From Streptomyces sp. V1I1 (GTDB taxonomy: Bacteria; Actinomycetota; Actinomycetes; Streptomycetales; Streptomycetaceae): 64,000 bases of DNA. The stretch covers positions 2,784,501 through 2,848,500 of the forward strand of contig NZ_JAUSZH010000001.1 of assembly GCF_030817355.1 (NCBI RefSeq), written 5' to 3'. Positions 36,310 to 44,458 of the stretch are shown here, one piece after another; position 1 is the first letter of the stretch, and every line of letters begins with the position of its first letter. The notes below the pieces were generated by a model that was given only the letters and a program-made list of their open reading frames with translations, did not search any database and had not been told where the DNA came from. The translations under genes and the position numbers were made by a program.

Positions 36310-37905
36310 ATGACCATGCGGGTACGGGCGGGGACCCTGGCCGCGGCCGCGCTGCTGCTGGCAGGGGCGGCCGTCGGCTGTAACAGCGGTACGGACAAGG
36401 CGGATTCCGACGGCAAGAACACCGCCAAGCCATCGGCGTCCGAGGCCGCCCCCGGCAAGGCCGCGCCGAGCAAGCCGGGCGAGCAGGCCCTGCCCGCCGC
36501 GCTCACCGGTCAGCAGCTGGACTGGAAGCGCTGCAAGGCGCCCGTGAAGGCCCGGGGCAGCTACGCACAGACGCCGGGCAAGGAATGGCAGTGCGCCCTG
36601 CTCAAGGCCCCGCTCGACTACCAGAAGCCGACGGGCGAGACGATCGGGATCGCCCTGATCCGCGCCAAGGCACTCGACGCGGACAAGCGGATCGGCTCGC
36701 TGATCTTCAACTTCGGCGGCCCCGGCGGCTCGGGGGTGGCCGGACTGCCCGGCTCGGCAGACGGCTTCAAGAAGCTGCACAGCCGTTACGACCTGGTCAG
36801 CTTCGACCCGCGCGGGGTCGCGGAGAGCGCCGCGGTGGTCTGCCGGGACAGCAAGCAGTCGGCTGCCTCGTTCCGGCTGGACTTCACCCCGGACACACCC
36901 GCCGAGGAGAAGGCGTACCTCGAAGACTCCACCGCCTTCGGCGCGGGCTGCGCCAAGAAGTCGGGCAAGGTGCTGCCGCACGTCGGCACCGCGAACGCCG
37001 CCCGCGACATGGACCTGATTCGCCAGGTACTCGGCGACGACAAGCTGTACTACCTGGGCTTCTCGTACGGCACCGAACTGGGCGGCGTCTACGCCCACTT
37101 GTTCCCGGCGCGGGTAGGACGGCTTGTCCTGGATGCCGTGGTCGACCCTTCCGCCGACTACCCGGGGCACTCGCGCAACCAGGCCCTCGGCTTCCAGCGC
37201 GCTCTGGAGAACTACTTCAAGAGCCGCGGCATTTCAGCGAAGGACGGCACCGCGCGCGTGGTGAAGCTGCTCGACAAGCTCGACCGCAAGCCGCTGCCCA
37301 CCAAGCAGGGCCGCACGCTCACCCAGAGCCTCGCGCTCACCGGCATCATCACGCCGCTGTACTCCAAGGACGAGTGGCAGTACCTCACGAAGGCCCTGGA
37401 CGAGGCCGACAGGGGCGACGGGAGTCGGCTGCTGCTGATGGCCGAGTCGTACAACGGTCGTGACGAGGACGGCAGTTACAGCACGCAGGACCACTCGCAG
37501 CGCGCCATATCGTGCGCGGACACCACGGGACGGGTGACGGCCGCCGAGGTCAAGTCCCGCCATCTGGCCGAGTTCACGCAGGTGTCGCCGGTCTTCGGCC
37601 CGTATCTGGCCTGGGACCTGACGGGCTGGTGCGCGAACTGGCCGGTGCCCGGCGAGTGGGAGACTCCCGAGGTCGCCGCGGAGGGCGCGGCCCCGATCCT
37701 GGTCGTCGGCACCACGGGCGACCCGGCGACCCCGTACGAGGGCGCGAAGAAGATGGCGGACGAGCTCGGCGCGGGCGTCGGCGTGCTGCTCACCAACAAG
37801 GGCGAGGGCCACGGCGCGTACGGGAACGGAGCGTGCGTGACCGGGACGGTGGACGCGTATCTCCTGGACGGCAAGGTCCCGGCGAACGGCAAGACCTGCG
37901 GATAG
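36310..37905 (+). CDS. Secreted alpha/beta hydrolase lipoprotein, tripeptidyl-aminopeptidase type (second of two)
   Basis: This 531-aa paralog of the preceding gene has the same layout: lipobox AGAAVGCNS, Ser/Lys-rich linker, NFGGPGGSGVAGLP, nucleophile GFSYGTELGG (Ser near 250), GTTGDPATPYEG and EGHGAYG. Long identical stretches show tandem duplication, but the N-terminal linker differs. It starts 49 bp after the first paralog and ends before a strong terminator at 37949. It is probably co-expressed, with partly overlapping peptidase specificity. Confidence 0.92.
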   Translation: MTMRVRAGTLAAAALLLAGAAVGCNSGTDKADSDGKNTAKPSASEAAPGKAAPSKPGEQALPAALTGQQLDWKRCKAPVKARGSYAQTPGKEWQCALLKAPLDYQKPTGETIGIALIRAKALDADKRIGSLIFNFGGPGGSGVAGLPGSADGFKKLHSRYDLVSFDPRGVAESAAVVCRDSKQSAASFRLDFTPDTPAEEKAYLEDSTAFGAGCAKKSGKVLPHVGTANAARDMDLIRQVLGDDKLYYLGFSYGTELGGVYAHLFPARVGRLVLDAVVDPSADYPGHSRNQALGFQRALENYFKSRGISAKDGTARVVKLLDKLDRKPLPTKQGRTLTQSLALTGIITPLYSKDEWQYLTKALDEADRGDGSRLLLMAESYNGRDEDGSYSTQDHSQRAISCADTTGRVTAAEVKSRHLAEFTQVSPVFGPYLAWDLTGWCANWPVPGEWETPEVAAEGAAPILVVGTTGDPATPYEGAKKMADELGAGVGVLLTNKGEGHGAYGNGACVTGTVDAYLLDGKVPANGKTCG

Positions 37906-37948
37906 CTGAACGGCCAGACCCGCGGGTAGCTGTCCACGACAGCGCGAA

Positions 37949-37980
37949 GGGCCCTGGACCGGCACTCCGGTCCAGGGCCC
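37949..37980. terminator. Bidirectional terminator, 14-bp stem
   Basis: GGGCCCTGGACCGG (37949-37962) pairs with 37967-37980 across loop CACT. It lies between the convergent peptidase and moeZ genes. Confidence 0.85.
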
Positions 37981-37993
37981 CAGCACACTCGCG

Positions 37994-39172
37994 TCAGTAG
38001 ATCGGCTTGTCCGGCTCGATCTGGTTGACCCAGCCGATCACGCCGCCGCCCACGTGCACCGCGTCCGCGAAGCCCGCGGACTTGAGCACCGCGAGGACTT
38101 CAGCACTGCGGACACCCGTCTTGCAATGCAGGACGATCTTCTTGTCCTGCGGCAGCGCCTCCAGGGCGGTGCCCATCAGGAACTCGTTCTTCGGGATCAG
38201 CCTGGCGCCGGGGATCGAGACGATCTCGTACTCGTTGATCTCACGGACATCGATGATGTCGATGTTCTCGCCGTCGTCGATCCACTCCTTGAGCTGCTTG
38301 GGAGTGATCGTCGAACCGGCCGCCGCCTCCTGGGCCTCCTCGGACACGACGCCGCAGAAGGCCTCGTAGTCGATGAGCTCGGTGACGGTGGGGTTCTCGC
38401 CGCAGACCGCGCAGTCCGGGTCCTTGCGGACCTTGACCTGGCGGTACTGCATCTCCAGGGCGTCGTAGATCATCAGTCGGCCGACCAGCGGCTCGCCGAT
38501 GCCCGCGAGCAGCTTGATGGCCTCGTTGACCTGGATGGAGCCGATGGACGCGCAGAGCACGCCCAGCACGCCACCCTCGGCGCAGCTCGGGACCATGCCG
38601 GGCGGCGGGGGCTCGGGGTAGAGGCAGCGGTAGCAGGGACCGTGCTCCGACCAGAACACGCTCGCCTGGCCGTCGAAGCGGTAGATGGAGCCCCAGACGT
38701 ACGGCTTGTTCAGCAGCACGCACGCGTCATTGACCAGGTAGCGGGTCGCGAAGTTGTCCGTGCCGTCGACGATCAGGTCGTACTGGCTGAAGATGTCCAT
38801 CACGTTCTCGGCCTCGAGCCGCTCTTCGTGCAGGACCACGTTCACGTACGGGTTGATGCCGAGCACCGAGTCCTTCGCGGACTGGGCCTTGGAGCGGCCG
38901 ATGTCGGCCTGGCTGTGGATGATCTGGCGCTGCAGGTTCGACTCGTCGACCTCGTCGAACTCCACAATGCCGAGCGTGCCGACACCGGCCGCGGCGAGGT
39001 ACATCAGGGCCGGCGAACCCAGGCCGCCGGCGCCCACACACAGCACACGGGCGTTCTTCAGCCGCTTCTGTCCGTCCATCCCGACATCCGGGATGATCAG
39101 GTGGCGGGAGTACCTGCGGACCTCGTCGACGGTGAGCTCAGCAGCTGGCTCGACCAGGGGTGGCAGCGACAC
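37994..39172 (-). CDS. moeZ: Adenylyltransferase/sulfurtransferase MoeZ
   Basis: This 392-aa protein combines an N-terminal E1-like ThiF/MoeB domain (CVGAGGLGSPALMYLAAAG, DGTDNFATRYLVNDAC) with a C-terminal rhodanese domain. The catalytic cysteine is in LHCKTGVRSAE. Such enzymes adenylate and thiocarboxylate small sulfur carriers (MoaD, ThiS, CysO) for molybdopterin, thiamin or cysteine synthesis. CxxC pairs (CYRC, CAVC) form the structural zinc site. It starts with GTG (MSLPPLVEPAAEL). It is the first backbone gene after the inserted peptidase region, and its other neighbour is the glycan operon. Confidence 0.94.
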   Translation of the reverse strand: MSLPPLVEPAAELTVDEVRRYSRHLIIPDVGMDGQKRLKNARVLCVGAGGLGSPALMYLAAAGVGTLGIVEFDEVDESNLQRQIIHSQADIGRSKAQSAKDSVLGINPYVNVVLHEERLEAENVMDIFSQYDLIVDGTDNFATRYLVNDACVLLNKPYVWGSIYRFDGQASVFWSEHGPCYRCLYPEPPPPGMVPSCAEGGVLGVLCASIGSIQVNEAIKLLAGIGEPLVGRLMIYDALEMQYRQVKVRKDPDCAVCGENPTVTELIDYEAFCGVVSEEAQEAAAGSTITPKQLKEWIDDGENIDIIDVREINEYEIVSIPGARLIPKNEFLMGTALEALPQDKKIVLHCKTGVRSAEVLAVLKSAGFADAVHVGGGVIGWVNQIEPDKPIY

Positions 39173-39235
39173 GGGGGCTCCGTTGGTCGGTATGTCAGTA
39201 CGGTTGTTCTCTCCGTAACACTGCCACGGCCCTCC

Positions 39236-39997
39236 TCATTCCGAGACACCCGGTCCGATCTGCGAGACGATTTCGTCCCAGTAACCGGGCAGTGCCTCGA
39301 ATGCAGTGCTATGTCCCCTGTGATCGGAACGTGTGGACCTGTCGGTGAAGAAGATCGTCCCCGCGCCCTGCCAGCGCGCGATGCGGGTGGCCTCCTCCAG
39401 ATGCGTGCGCGGCACCCCGTGGACGAAGTGCGCGAACCGCTCCGGCGGATAGTCCGCCGTCCACTCCGCCACCTGCGACCAGCGGTAATCGGTCCACGGC
39501 CCGGAGAAGGTGACCAGCTGGTCGGCGACCTCCGCATATCCGGGGTAGGGGTGCGAGCCGTGGTTGAGGACAAGATGCCCGCCGTCCAGGACCGCCTCCA
39601 GCGTCGCCGTGATACGCCGCACTCCGTGCAGATCGGCCCGGTCCGCAGGACAGCGGTCCAGCAGGAAGCCGTCCACGCGGTACCACTCGAGGTAGTGGTG
39701 CGCATCGGAGACGACATCGCCGAAGGAGCGCGAGCCGTGCGCCATGTCGATGTGCCCGAGGACCTGTACGCCCGCGTTGCGCACCTTGCCCGTGGCTTCC
39801 AGGCAGTGCGGGTCGGGGCGGTCGCCGGGGCCGTCGTCGACATTGAGGACGACCCAGTGCAGCGGCGTGCCGGGACGGGTCAGCTCGGCCCATTCGACGG
39901 GGGCGAGCAATGGGTGGGCGTAGCCGGGGATACCGAAGCCGAGCCCCTCCGCGCCGGTCGCGGTGAGCTGGGTGCCGGTCGTGGTCAGATGCGGCAT
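39236..39997 (-). CDS. Spherulin-4-like glycosidase-fold protein
   Basis: This 253-aa member of the spherulation-specific family 4 is related to GH135/Sph3 enzymes that cleave galactosaminogalactan and to the hydrolase half of PelA. Visible blocks are GFGIPGYAHPLLAPVEW, WVVLNVDDGPGDRPD, QVLGHIDMAHGSRS and YRVDGFLLDRCPAD. In the last, the usual acidic pair after the GFFLD strand is DR, so catalysis may be altered. No signal peptide is visible, although Sph3 and PelA work outside the cytoplasm. The ATG lies inside the end of the epimerase gene (13-bp overlap), so translation is coupled. Confidence 0.85.
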   Translation of the reverse strand: MPHLTTTGTQLTATGAEGLGFGIPGYAHPLLAPVEWAELTRPGTPLHWVVLNVDDGPGDRPDPHCLEATGKVRNAGVQVLGHIDMAHGSRSFGDVVSDAHHYLEWYRVDGFLLDRCPADRADLHGVRRITATLEAVLDGGHLVLNHGSHPYPGYAEVADQLVTFSGPWTDYRWSQVAEWTADYPPERFAHFVHGVPRTHLEEATRIARWQGAGTIFFTDRSTRSDHRGHSTAFEALPGYWDEIVSQIGPGVSE

Positions 39998-40944
39998 GCT
40001 GCCTCCATCCAGATGTCGGCCAGGGATTCTTCGAGGTTGATACGGGGACGCCAGCCGAGCCGGTCGCGGGCCGTGCGGACATCCGCCTGCTGCCAGCTGC
40101 CGCAGCCGTCGGGGTACGGCGCCGGGGTCGCGGACAGCTGCTCCAGTACGGATTCGGAGCGCGGGGCGCCGATGGACGGGCGGCCGGAGGGCGCGTCGAG
40201 CTCGTGCAGCGCGCCCGCGTAGCCCGCGACCCGGGCCAGCACGGCGGCCGCGTCCCGCAGACGGACGGCACGTCCCGTGCCGATGTTGACGACGCCCTGC
40301 GCCGCGGACAGGGAGGCGGCGTGCACGGCGCGCGCCACGTCCCGTACGTCGACGAAGTCGCGCTGCACCCCGAGGCCGCTGAGCTTCAATTCGCCGTCGC
40401 CGGCCTGCATGGCGCGGCGCATCGCCTCGGCGAGGCGGCCGAGCGGGGAGCCGGCCGGGGTGCCGGGGCCGACGGGTGAGAAGACCCGCAGCACGACGGC
40501 GTCCAGGCCGGAGCCGAGCACCAGCTCGGTGGCGGCGAGCTTGCTGACGCCGTACGGCCCGCCGGGGCGCGGAATCGCGTCCTCCGCGGTCGACGACCCC
40601 TGCTGGGACGGGCCGTACTCGGAGGCGCAGCCGAGCTGGACGAGCCGGGCGCCGCAGCCGCTGCGGCGCAGGGCCTCGCAGACGGTGGCGACGGCGACGG
40701 TGTTGTGCCGGGTCAGATCGCGGGCGCCGCCGCGGGTGGCGCCTGCGCAGTTGATGACGACACCGGGGTGGACGGCGCCCAGGAAGCGGGTGAGCGCGCC
40801 CGGGCTGCCGCCGGCGAGGTCGAAGCGCACGTCGGCGTCGTCGCCGCGACCGAGGGCGGTGAGGTGCACGGCCGGGTCGGCGAGCAGCCGGTCTGCGACG
40901 AAGCGGCCGAGGAATCCATTGGCACCGAGCAGCAGCACCCTCAT
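39985..40944 (-). CDS. NAD-dependent sugar epimerase/dehydratase-like protein
   Basis: This 319-aa extended SDR has a Rossmann motif LLLGANGFLGRFVADRL, a catalytic Tyr-Lys pair in GGPYGVSKLAATEL and the sugar-binding region ADIRT-like VRTARDRLGWRPRI. That layout fits a UDP-hexose epimerase or dehydratase, such as the 4-epimerase that supplies GalNAc or GalN for Pel/galactosaminogalactan. The substrate is inferred. ATG at 40944 is 62 bp after the membrane-protein stop. The end overlaps the spherulin-4-like gene. It belongs to the minus-strand operon. Confidence 0.85.
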   Translation of the reverse strand: MRVLLLGANGFLGRFVADRLLADPAVHLTALGRGDDADVRFDLAGGSPGALTRFLGAVHPGVVINCAGATRGGARDLTRHNTVAVATVCEALRRSGCGARLVQLGCASEYGPSQQGSSTAEDAIPRPGGPYGVSKLAATELVLGSGLDAVVLRVFSPVGPGTPAGSPLGRLAEAMRRAMQAGDGELKLSGLGVQRDFVDVRDVARAVHAASLSAAQGVVNIGTGRAVRLRDAAAVLARVAGYAGALHELDAPSGRPSIGAPRSESVLEQLSATPAPYPDGCGSWQQADVRTARDRLGWRPRINLEESLADIWMEAACRI

Positions 40945-41006
40945 CGCGCGGCCCCTCGGTGCCGACGGGCCGGAGCTGGGGGTTGGGGGGTCATGTCGCT
41001 TTCTCC

Positions 41007-42215
41007 TTAAGGGTGTTGCTGTCGATGCGGGTGCTGTTGCTGCCGGGGTTCGCCCGCGGTGTCGGCTCCAGGGGCGGTCTGGACGGTGTGCGCCGAGGCC
41101 CGGGACAGGGCCGCGGTGGCGTGGGCCAGCAGACCGAGGGCGGCGGCCCCGCAGGCGATCGCCGGTACGGATCCGGCGCCCCAGGCGCCGACGGCCGCCT
41201 CGACGGGGCTCGCCAGGAAACCGCAGCCGGGCAGGCGGCCGGCCAGCAGCAGAGCGGGGGCCGCGACTTCGGCGGCGCAGGCGGCGGCCAGCCCGGCGGC
41301 GGCGGATTCGGGAAAGCCGTGGACGATGAGCAGCCGGGCCAGGAAGAGCAGGGTGCCGAGGGTGACGGCGGGGGCGAAGGCATCGTGCGGGAGGACGAGG
41401 CCGGCCAGCACGAGGAGCGCGGTGAGGACGCAGACATAGAACGCGACGACTGAGAGCAGCAGGGGGCGCGCGCCGGATGCGAACTCCTCCAGACCACGGC
41501 TGCCGTCCAGCTTGCGCCGGGCCTGCACGGAGAAGACGCGGGCGCACCAGGCCGCGGGGGCGACGGCAAGAGCGAGGGCGACGAGCGGGGCTGCGGTCAG
41601 GGGCAGAGGTCCTTCTGGTCCGCCGTCGGCGATCTGCTCCGGCAGGCCTTCGCCGTACGCCGCGTACGCCAGCAGCCATACCGTCCACAGGCGTACGGCG
41701 GGGACGGTGCGCCCCGTCGCGCGCAGCGGCCCGCGCCGCAGGCAGAGGGCGAGCGCGACTGCGGTTCCGGCCGCGCCCGCGGCCCCGGCCGCGAGTTGGG
41801 CGGCGCCGTCGGTCGCCTCCAGGGCGACGACGGCCAGGACGCAGACGGCGCCCGGCAACAGCGCGAGCAGTGCACGACCGGCGCGCCCCGCGTGCCCGGC
41901 GCGCGATTCGGCGACGCGCGCGCCCGTACGTGCGGGGCGGGGATCCGACTCCGCTCCGCGCGGCACGCGCGCGTACAGCTCCTCGGCGAGCGAGAAGACG
42001 TCCCGGTGACGGAAGCGCGAGGCGGTCCGGTCGGTAACGCCATGGGCTTCGAGGCCCGCGGCGATCTCCAGCGGGTCGACGGCCCGCTCGCACAGTTCCC
42101 GATGGCGGTGCATGAGCGCCTTGACGGGGTCGGCGGGGCCACGGCGCGGGGCGGGGGGCTTGCCCGGCTTTGCGGGCGCGTCCTCCCCGGCCCCGGTGAT
42201 ACGGGACGTACTCAT
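41007..42215 (-). CDS. Polytopic membrane protein of the Pel-like operon
   Basis: This 402-aa protein has an N-terminal soluble stretch (about residues 25-90, RHRELCERAVDPLEIAAGLE) and roughly ten hydrophobic segments. These include LALLPGAVCVLAVVALEA and PLLLSVVAFYVCVLTALLVL. The C-terminus is His/Gln-rich (QQQHPHRQQHP). It has no clear PelG or PelE motif, but it occupies the position expected of a membrane export or assembly component. It starts at ATG overlapping the TGA of the glycosyltransferase (ATGA), so expression is coupled. Family unknown to me. Confidence 0.78.
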   Translation of the reverse strand: MSTSRITGAGEDAPAKPGKPPAPRRGPADPVKALMHRHRELCERAVDPLEIAAGLEAHGVTDRTASRFRHRDVFSLAEELYARVPRGAESDPRPARTGARVAESRAGHAGRAGRALLALLPGAVCVLAVVALEATDGAAQLAAGAAGAAGTAVALALCLRRGPLRATGRTVPAVRLWTVWLLAYAAYGEGLPEQIADGGPEGPLPLTAAPLVALALAVAPAAWCARVFSVQARRKLDGSRGLEEFASGARPLLLSVVAFYVCVLTALLVLAGLVLPHDAFAPAVTLGTLLFLARLLIVHGFPESAAAGLAAACAAEVAAPALLLAGRLPGCGFLASPVEAAVGAWGAGSVPAIACGAAALGLLAHATAALSRASAHTVQTAPGADTAGEPRQQQHPHRQQHP

Positions 42216-43891
42216 GCGCGTGCCTCCTGTGCCGTGACGGCCGCCGCACCGACGAGCCCCCGCCCGTCCGCCCAGCGGGGTGTGCGGCCCTTCGACGGGG
42301 TGCCGCCCGTCCAGTGGCCCGGCACATGCGCCTCGGCGGGATGGGCGAAGGGCAACGGTTCGCCGTCCTCGTTCACGGCCTCGCGCTGCACCGGAGAGTG
42401 CGAGATCAGCTCCAGGTAAATGCCGCGAAATGCCGTCAGGTTCTGTTCGATCGTGAAGAGTTCGAGCGCACGGGCGCGCGCCGCGGCGCCCAGCCGTTCA
42501 CGGCGCTCCGGGTCGCGCAGCAGCGCGAGGCAGGCGTCCGCGAGCGCCCGCGGATTGCGCGGGGGCACGACGAGGCCCGTACCACCGATGACTTCGACGA
42601 CCGCGCCGACATCCGTCGACACCGTCGCGCGGCCGCAGAACATCGCCTCGACCAGGCTGATCGGGAAGCCCTCGACGACGCTGGAGAGGACGACCACGCC
42701 CCCGGAGGCGTACGCGTCGGCGAGCTCGGGGGCCTCGGGTCCACCGATCTCCTCGAAGGAGACGGGGTTGGTGCCCACCGCGTGCGCGTCGGCCGCCTCG
42801 TCCGGGAAGAGCTGGGCGGCCAGCGCCTTGCAGTGGGCGAGATACGTCGCCGCCTGAGGCCCTTGTACCGGCGCGCCGAACAGCCGCAGCCGCGCCCGCG
42901 GCTCCTTCTTGAGCACCTCGGCGAAAGCGTGGAGGAGCGCGATGAGGTCCTTGGCGGGCTCGATCCTGCCGATCCAGACGAGGGTGTGCGGGTCGCCGCT
43001 GTCCGCGCCCTCCCCCACCGGCTCCCCCACCGCCGCGAAACGATCCGCCTCCATGCCGGGGTAGACGGTCCGCAGCTTGGCGCGGTCGGCGCCGCATTTC
43101 TCCTGCCAGCGCCGGGCGTGCGTGTTGCCGGGCGTGATGACGGATGCCTGCGCGTACACCTCTGCGGCGAGCCGTCCCTGGAAGGCGGCGAGCAGGGCCC
43201 GTACAGGCGCGGTCAGCTCGCCGTCGCTCGCGGCCAGATAGTGCGCGCGCAGCTGTACGCCGTACTCCGTGACCAGCAGTGGGACCCCGAAGAAGCGTTT
43301 GGCCACAAGTCCGGACAGAGCGGCGGATCCGCCGGAAGCGGCATGGCAGAGGTCGACCGCGCCGAGGCCGTCCTCGCCGTACCAGTCGAGGGAGAGCGGG
43401 CGCAGCGCGCGCTCCAGCTGGTCGGCGAAGGCGAGGTAGTCGGGGACGGTGGCGGCGTGCACGGTGCGGCGTGCGCCGTGGGCGCGGCAGGCGGATTCGA
43501 GGACGCGTACGGCGAGTTCGGAGCGGAGGGCCGCGTAGAGGCCGCCGCTGTCGCGGGCGAGTTCGGCGAGCCCGTACAGGCCGTCGGCGAAGCCATCGCC
43601 CTCGCCGCAGACGGCGGTGGCAAGTTCCTTGAAGTGGCCGACGAAGCGCCGTCGTTCACGCCGCCCGTAGGTGCGCCCGTCATCCTCGGGCGCCCACAGC
43701 GGGGCGGTGCGCACGCGCTGCACCTGCGGCGGGAGCTGGATCCAGCCGTGGTCTTCCTGCCGTGCGCTGCGGCTCAGCGCGTAGATGTCGAACTCGTGCT
43801 GCGCGAGCCCGTGCACAAGCCGGTCGCACCACAGCCTTTGCTCACCCGTCGCATACGGATAACCACCTTCCGTAAGCAGTCCGATCCGCAC
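42212..43891 (-). CDS. PelF-like family 4 glycosyltransferase (DUF3492)
   Basis: This 559-aa GT4 glycosyltransferase has the DUF3492 N-terminus characteristic of PelF (MRIGLLTEGGYPYATGEQ, LWCDRLVHGL). The GT-B C-terminal domain holds LVWIGRIEPAKDLIALLHAF and the E-x7-E motif EGFPISLVE. PelF polymerises the cytoplasmic N-acetylhexosamine chain of Pel polysaccharide from UDP-sugars. The GTG at 43891 is chosen because homology starts there. The reading frame extends upstream to 43999 without a plausible ribosome site. First gene of the four-gene operon. It follows the ABC permease relic and the DUF3152 gene. Confidence 0.88.
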   Translation of the reverse strand: MRIGLLTEGGYPYATGEQRLWCDRLVHGLAQHEFDIYALSRSARQEDHGWIQLPPQVQRVRTAPLWAPEDDGRTYGRRERRRFVGHFKELATAVCGEGDGFADGLYGLAELARDSGGLYAALRSELAVRVLESACRAHGARRTVHAATVPDYLAFADQLERALRPLSLDWYGEDGLGAVDLCHAASGGSAALSGLVAKRFFGVPLLVTEYGVQLRAHYLAASDGELTAPVRALLAAFQGRLAAEVYAQASVITPGNTHARRWQEKCGADRAKLRTVYPGMEADRFAAVGEPVGEGADSGDPHTLVWIGRIEPAKDLIALLHAFAEVLKKEPRARLRLFGAPVQGPQAATYLAHCKALAAQLFPDEAADAHAVGTNPVSFEEIGGPEAPELADAYASGGVVVLSSVVEGFPISLVEAMFCGRATVSTDVGAVVEVIGGTGLVVPPRNPRALADACLALLRDPERRERLGAAARARALELFTIEQNLTAFRGIYLELISHSPVQREAVNEDGEPLPFAHPAEAHVPGHWTGGTPSKGRTPRWADGRGLVGAAAVTAQEARA

Positions 43892-44071
43892 CAGTGCACC
43901 CCCGATCTCCCTTGTGGGCGGCCACCGTTGGTCCGGCGACTCGCAGCGGGAAGACGGTAAGCCGGTACGCCGGTGGCGCGACGGACGGTTGTCCATCACG
44001 CCACCGGAAGGGGTGAATGCACGTAACTTTCCTACCCAGGTAGCGTTCTGTCGCGCTACGCGGGTATCTCG
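43892..44071. promoter_or_regulatory. Putative promoter region of the Pel-like operon
   Basis: No gene is seen. This segment lies between the permease relic and the PelF-like start and is AT-richer near 44020-44045 (GTAACTTTCCTACC). It should contain the operon promoter, but I cannot identify -35/-10 elements with confidence. Confidence 0.35.
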
Positions 44072-44425
44072 TTACGGAGCGTCAGGCTGCGGCCAGCTCC
44101 ACAACAGCAGCAGCCCGAGAATGAAGACGGGTGTGCTGGTGCCTGCCGGCGTGAGCGTGCTCAGGGCCCGCTCGGTGAGGCCGCCGCGGCGCAGCGCGGA
44201 CAGCAGCCCGGTGCCCACCCCGATGACCAGCCACAGCGCCATCACGCCGAGCGCGAGGGACGCGGTCGCCGGGAGGCGCTCCGAAGTGCGCGTACTGTGC
44301 GAACACCGAGTCGTTCAGGCCGAGTTGGTCCCGAACCTGCGCGATCTGCTGCGTGTTGCGGCGTTCGCCGCAGGCGAGCCCGGCCGGGTCGCCCGGCGCT
44401 AGATGGAACAGCGCCGCGCGAGGAG
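44072..44425 (-). pseudogene. Relic of an ABC transporter permease gene (DppB/OppB type)
   Basis: Two segments of one oligopeptide/dipeptide permease are visible. In one frame, HLAPGDPAGLACGERRNTQQ continues to QLGLNDSVFAQYAHF. After a shift of frame it continues ERLPATASLALGVMALWL, LLSALRRGGLTERAL and TSTPVFILGLLLLW, then a stop. About 30-35 residues normally between the halves are missing, and both the true start and the C-terminal two thirds are lost. It is a decayed fragment between DUF3152 and the Pel-like operon. There is no partner permease or binding protein nearby. Confidence 0.8.
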
Positions 44426-44458
44426 CCGTGCGCGAGACGTCTGTCCCGCATGCTGGAC

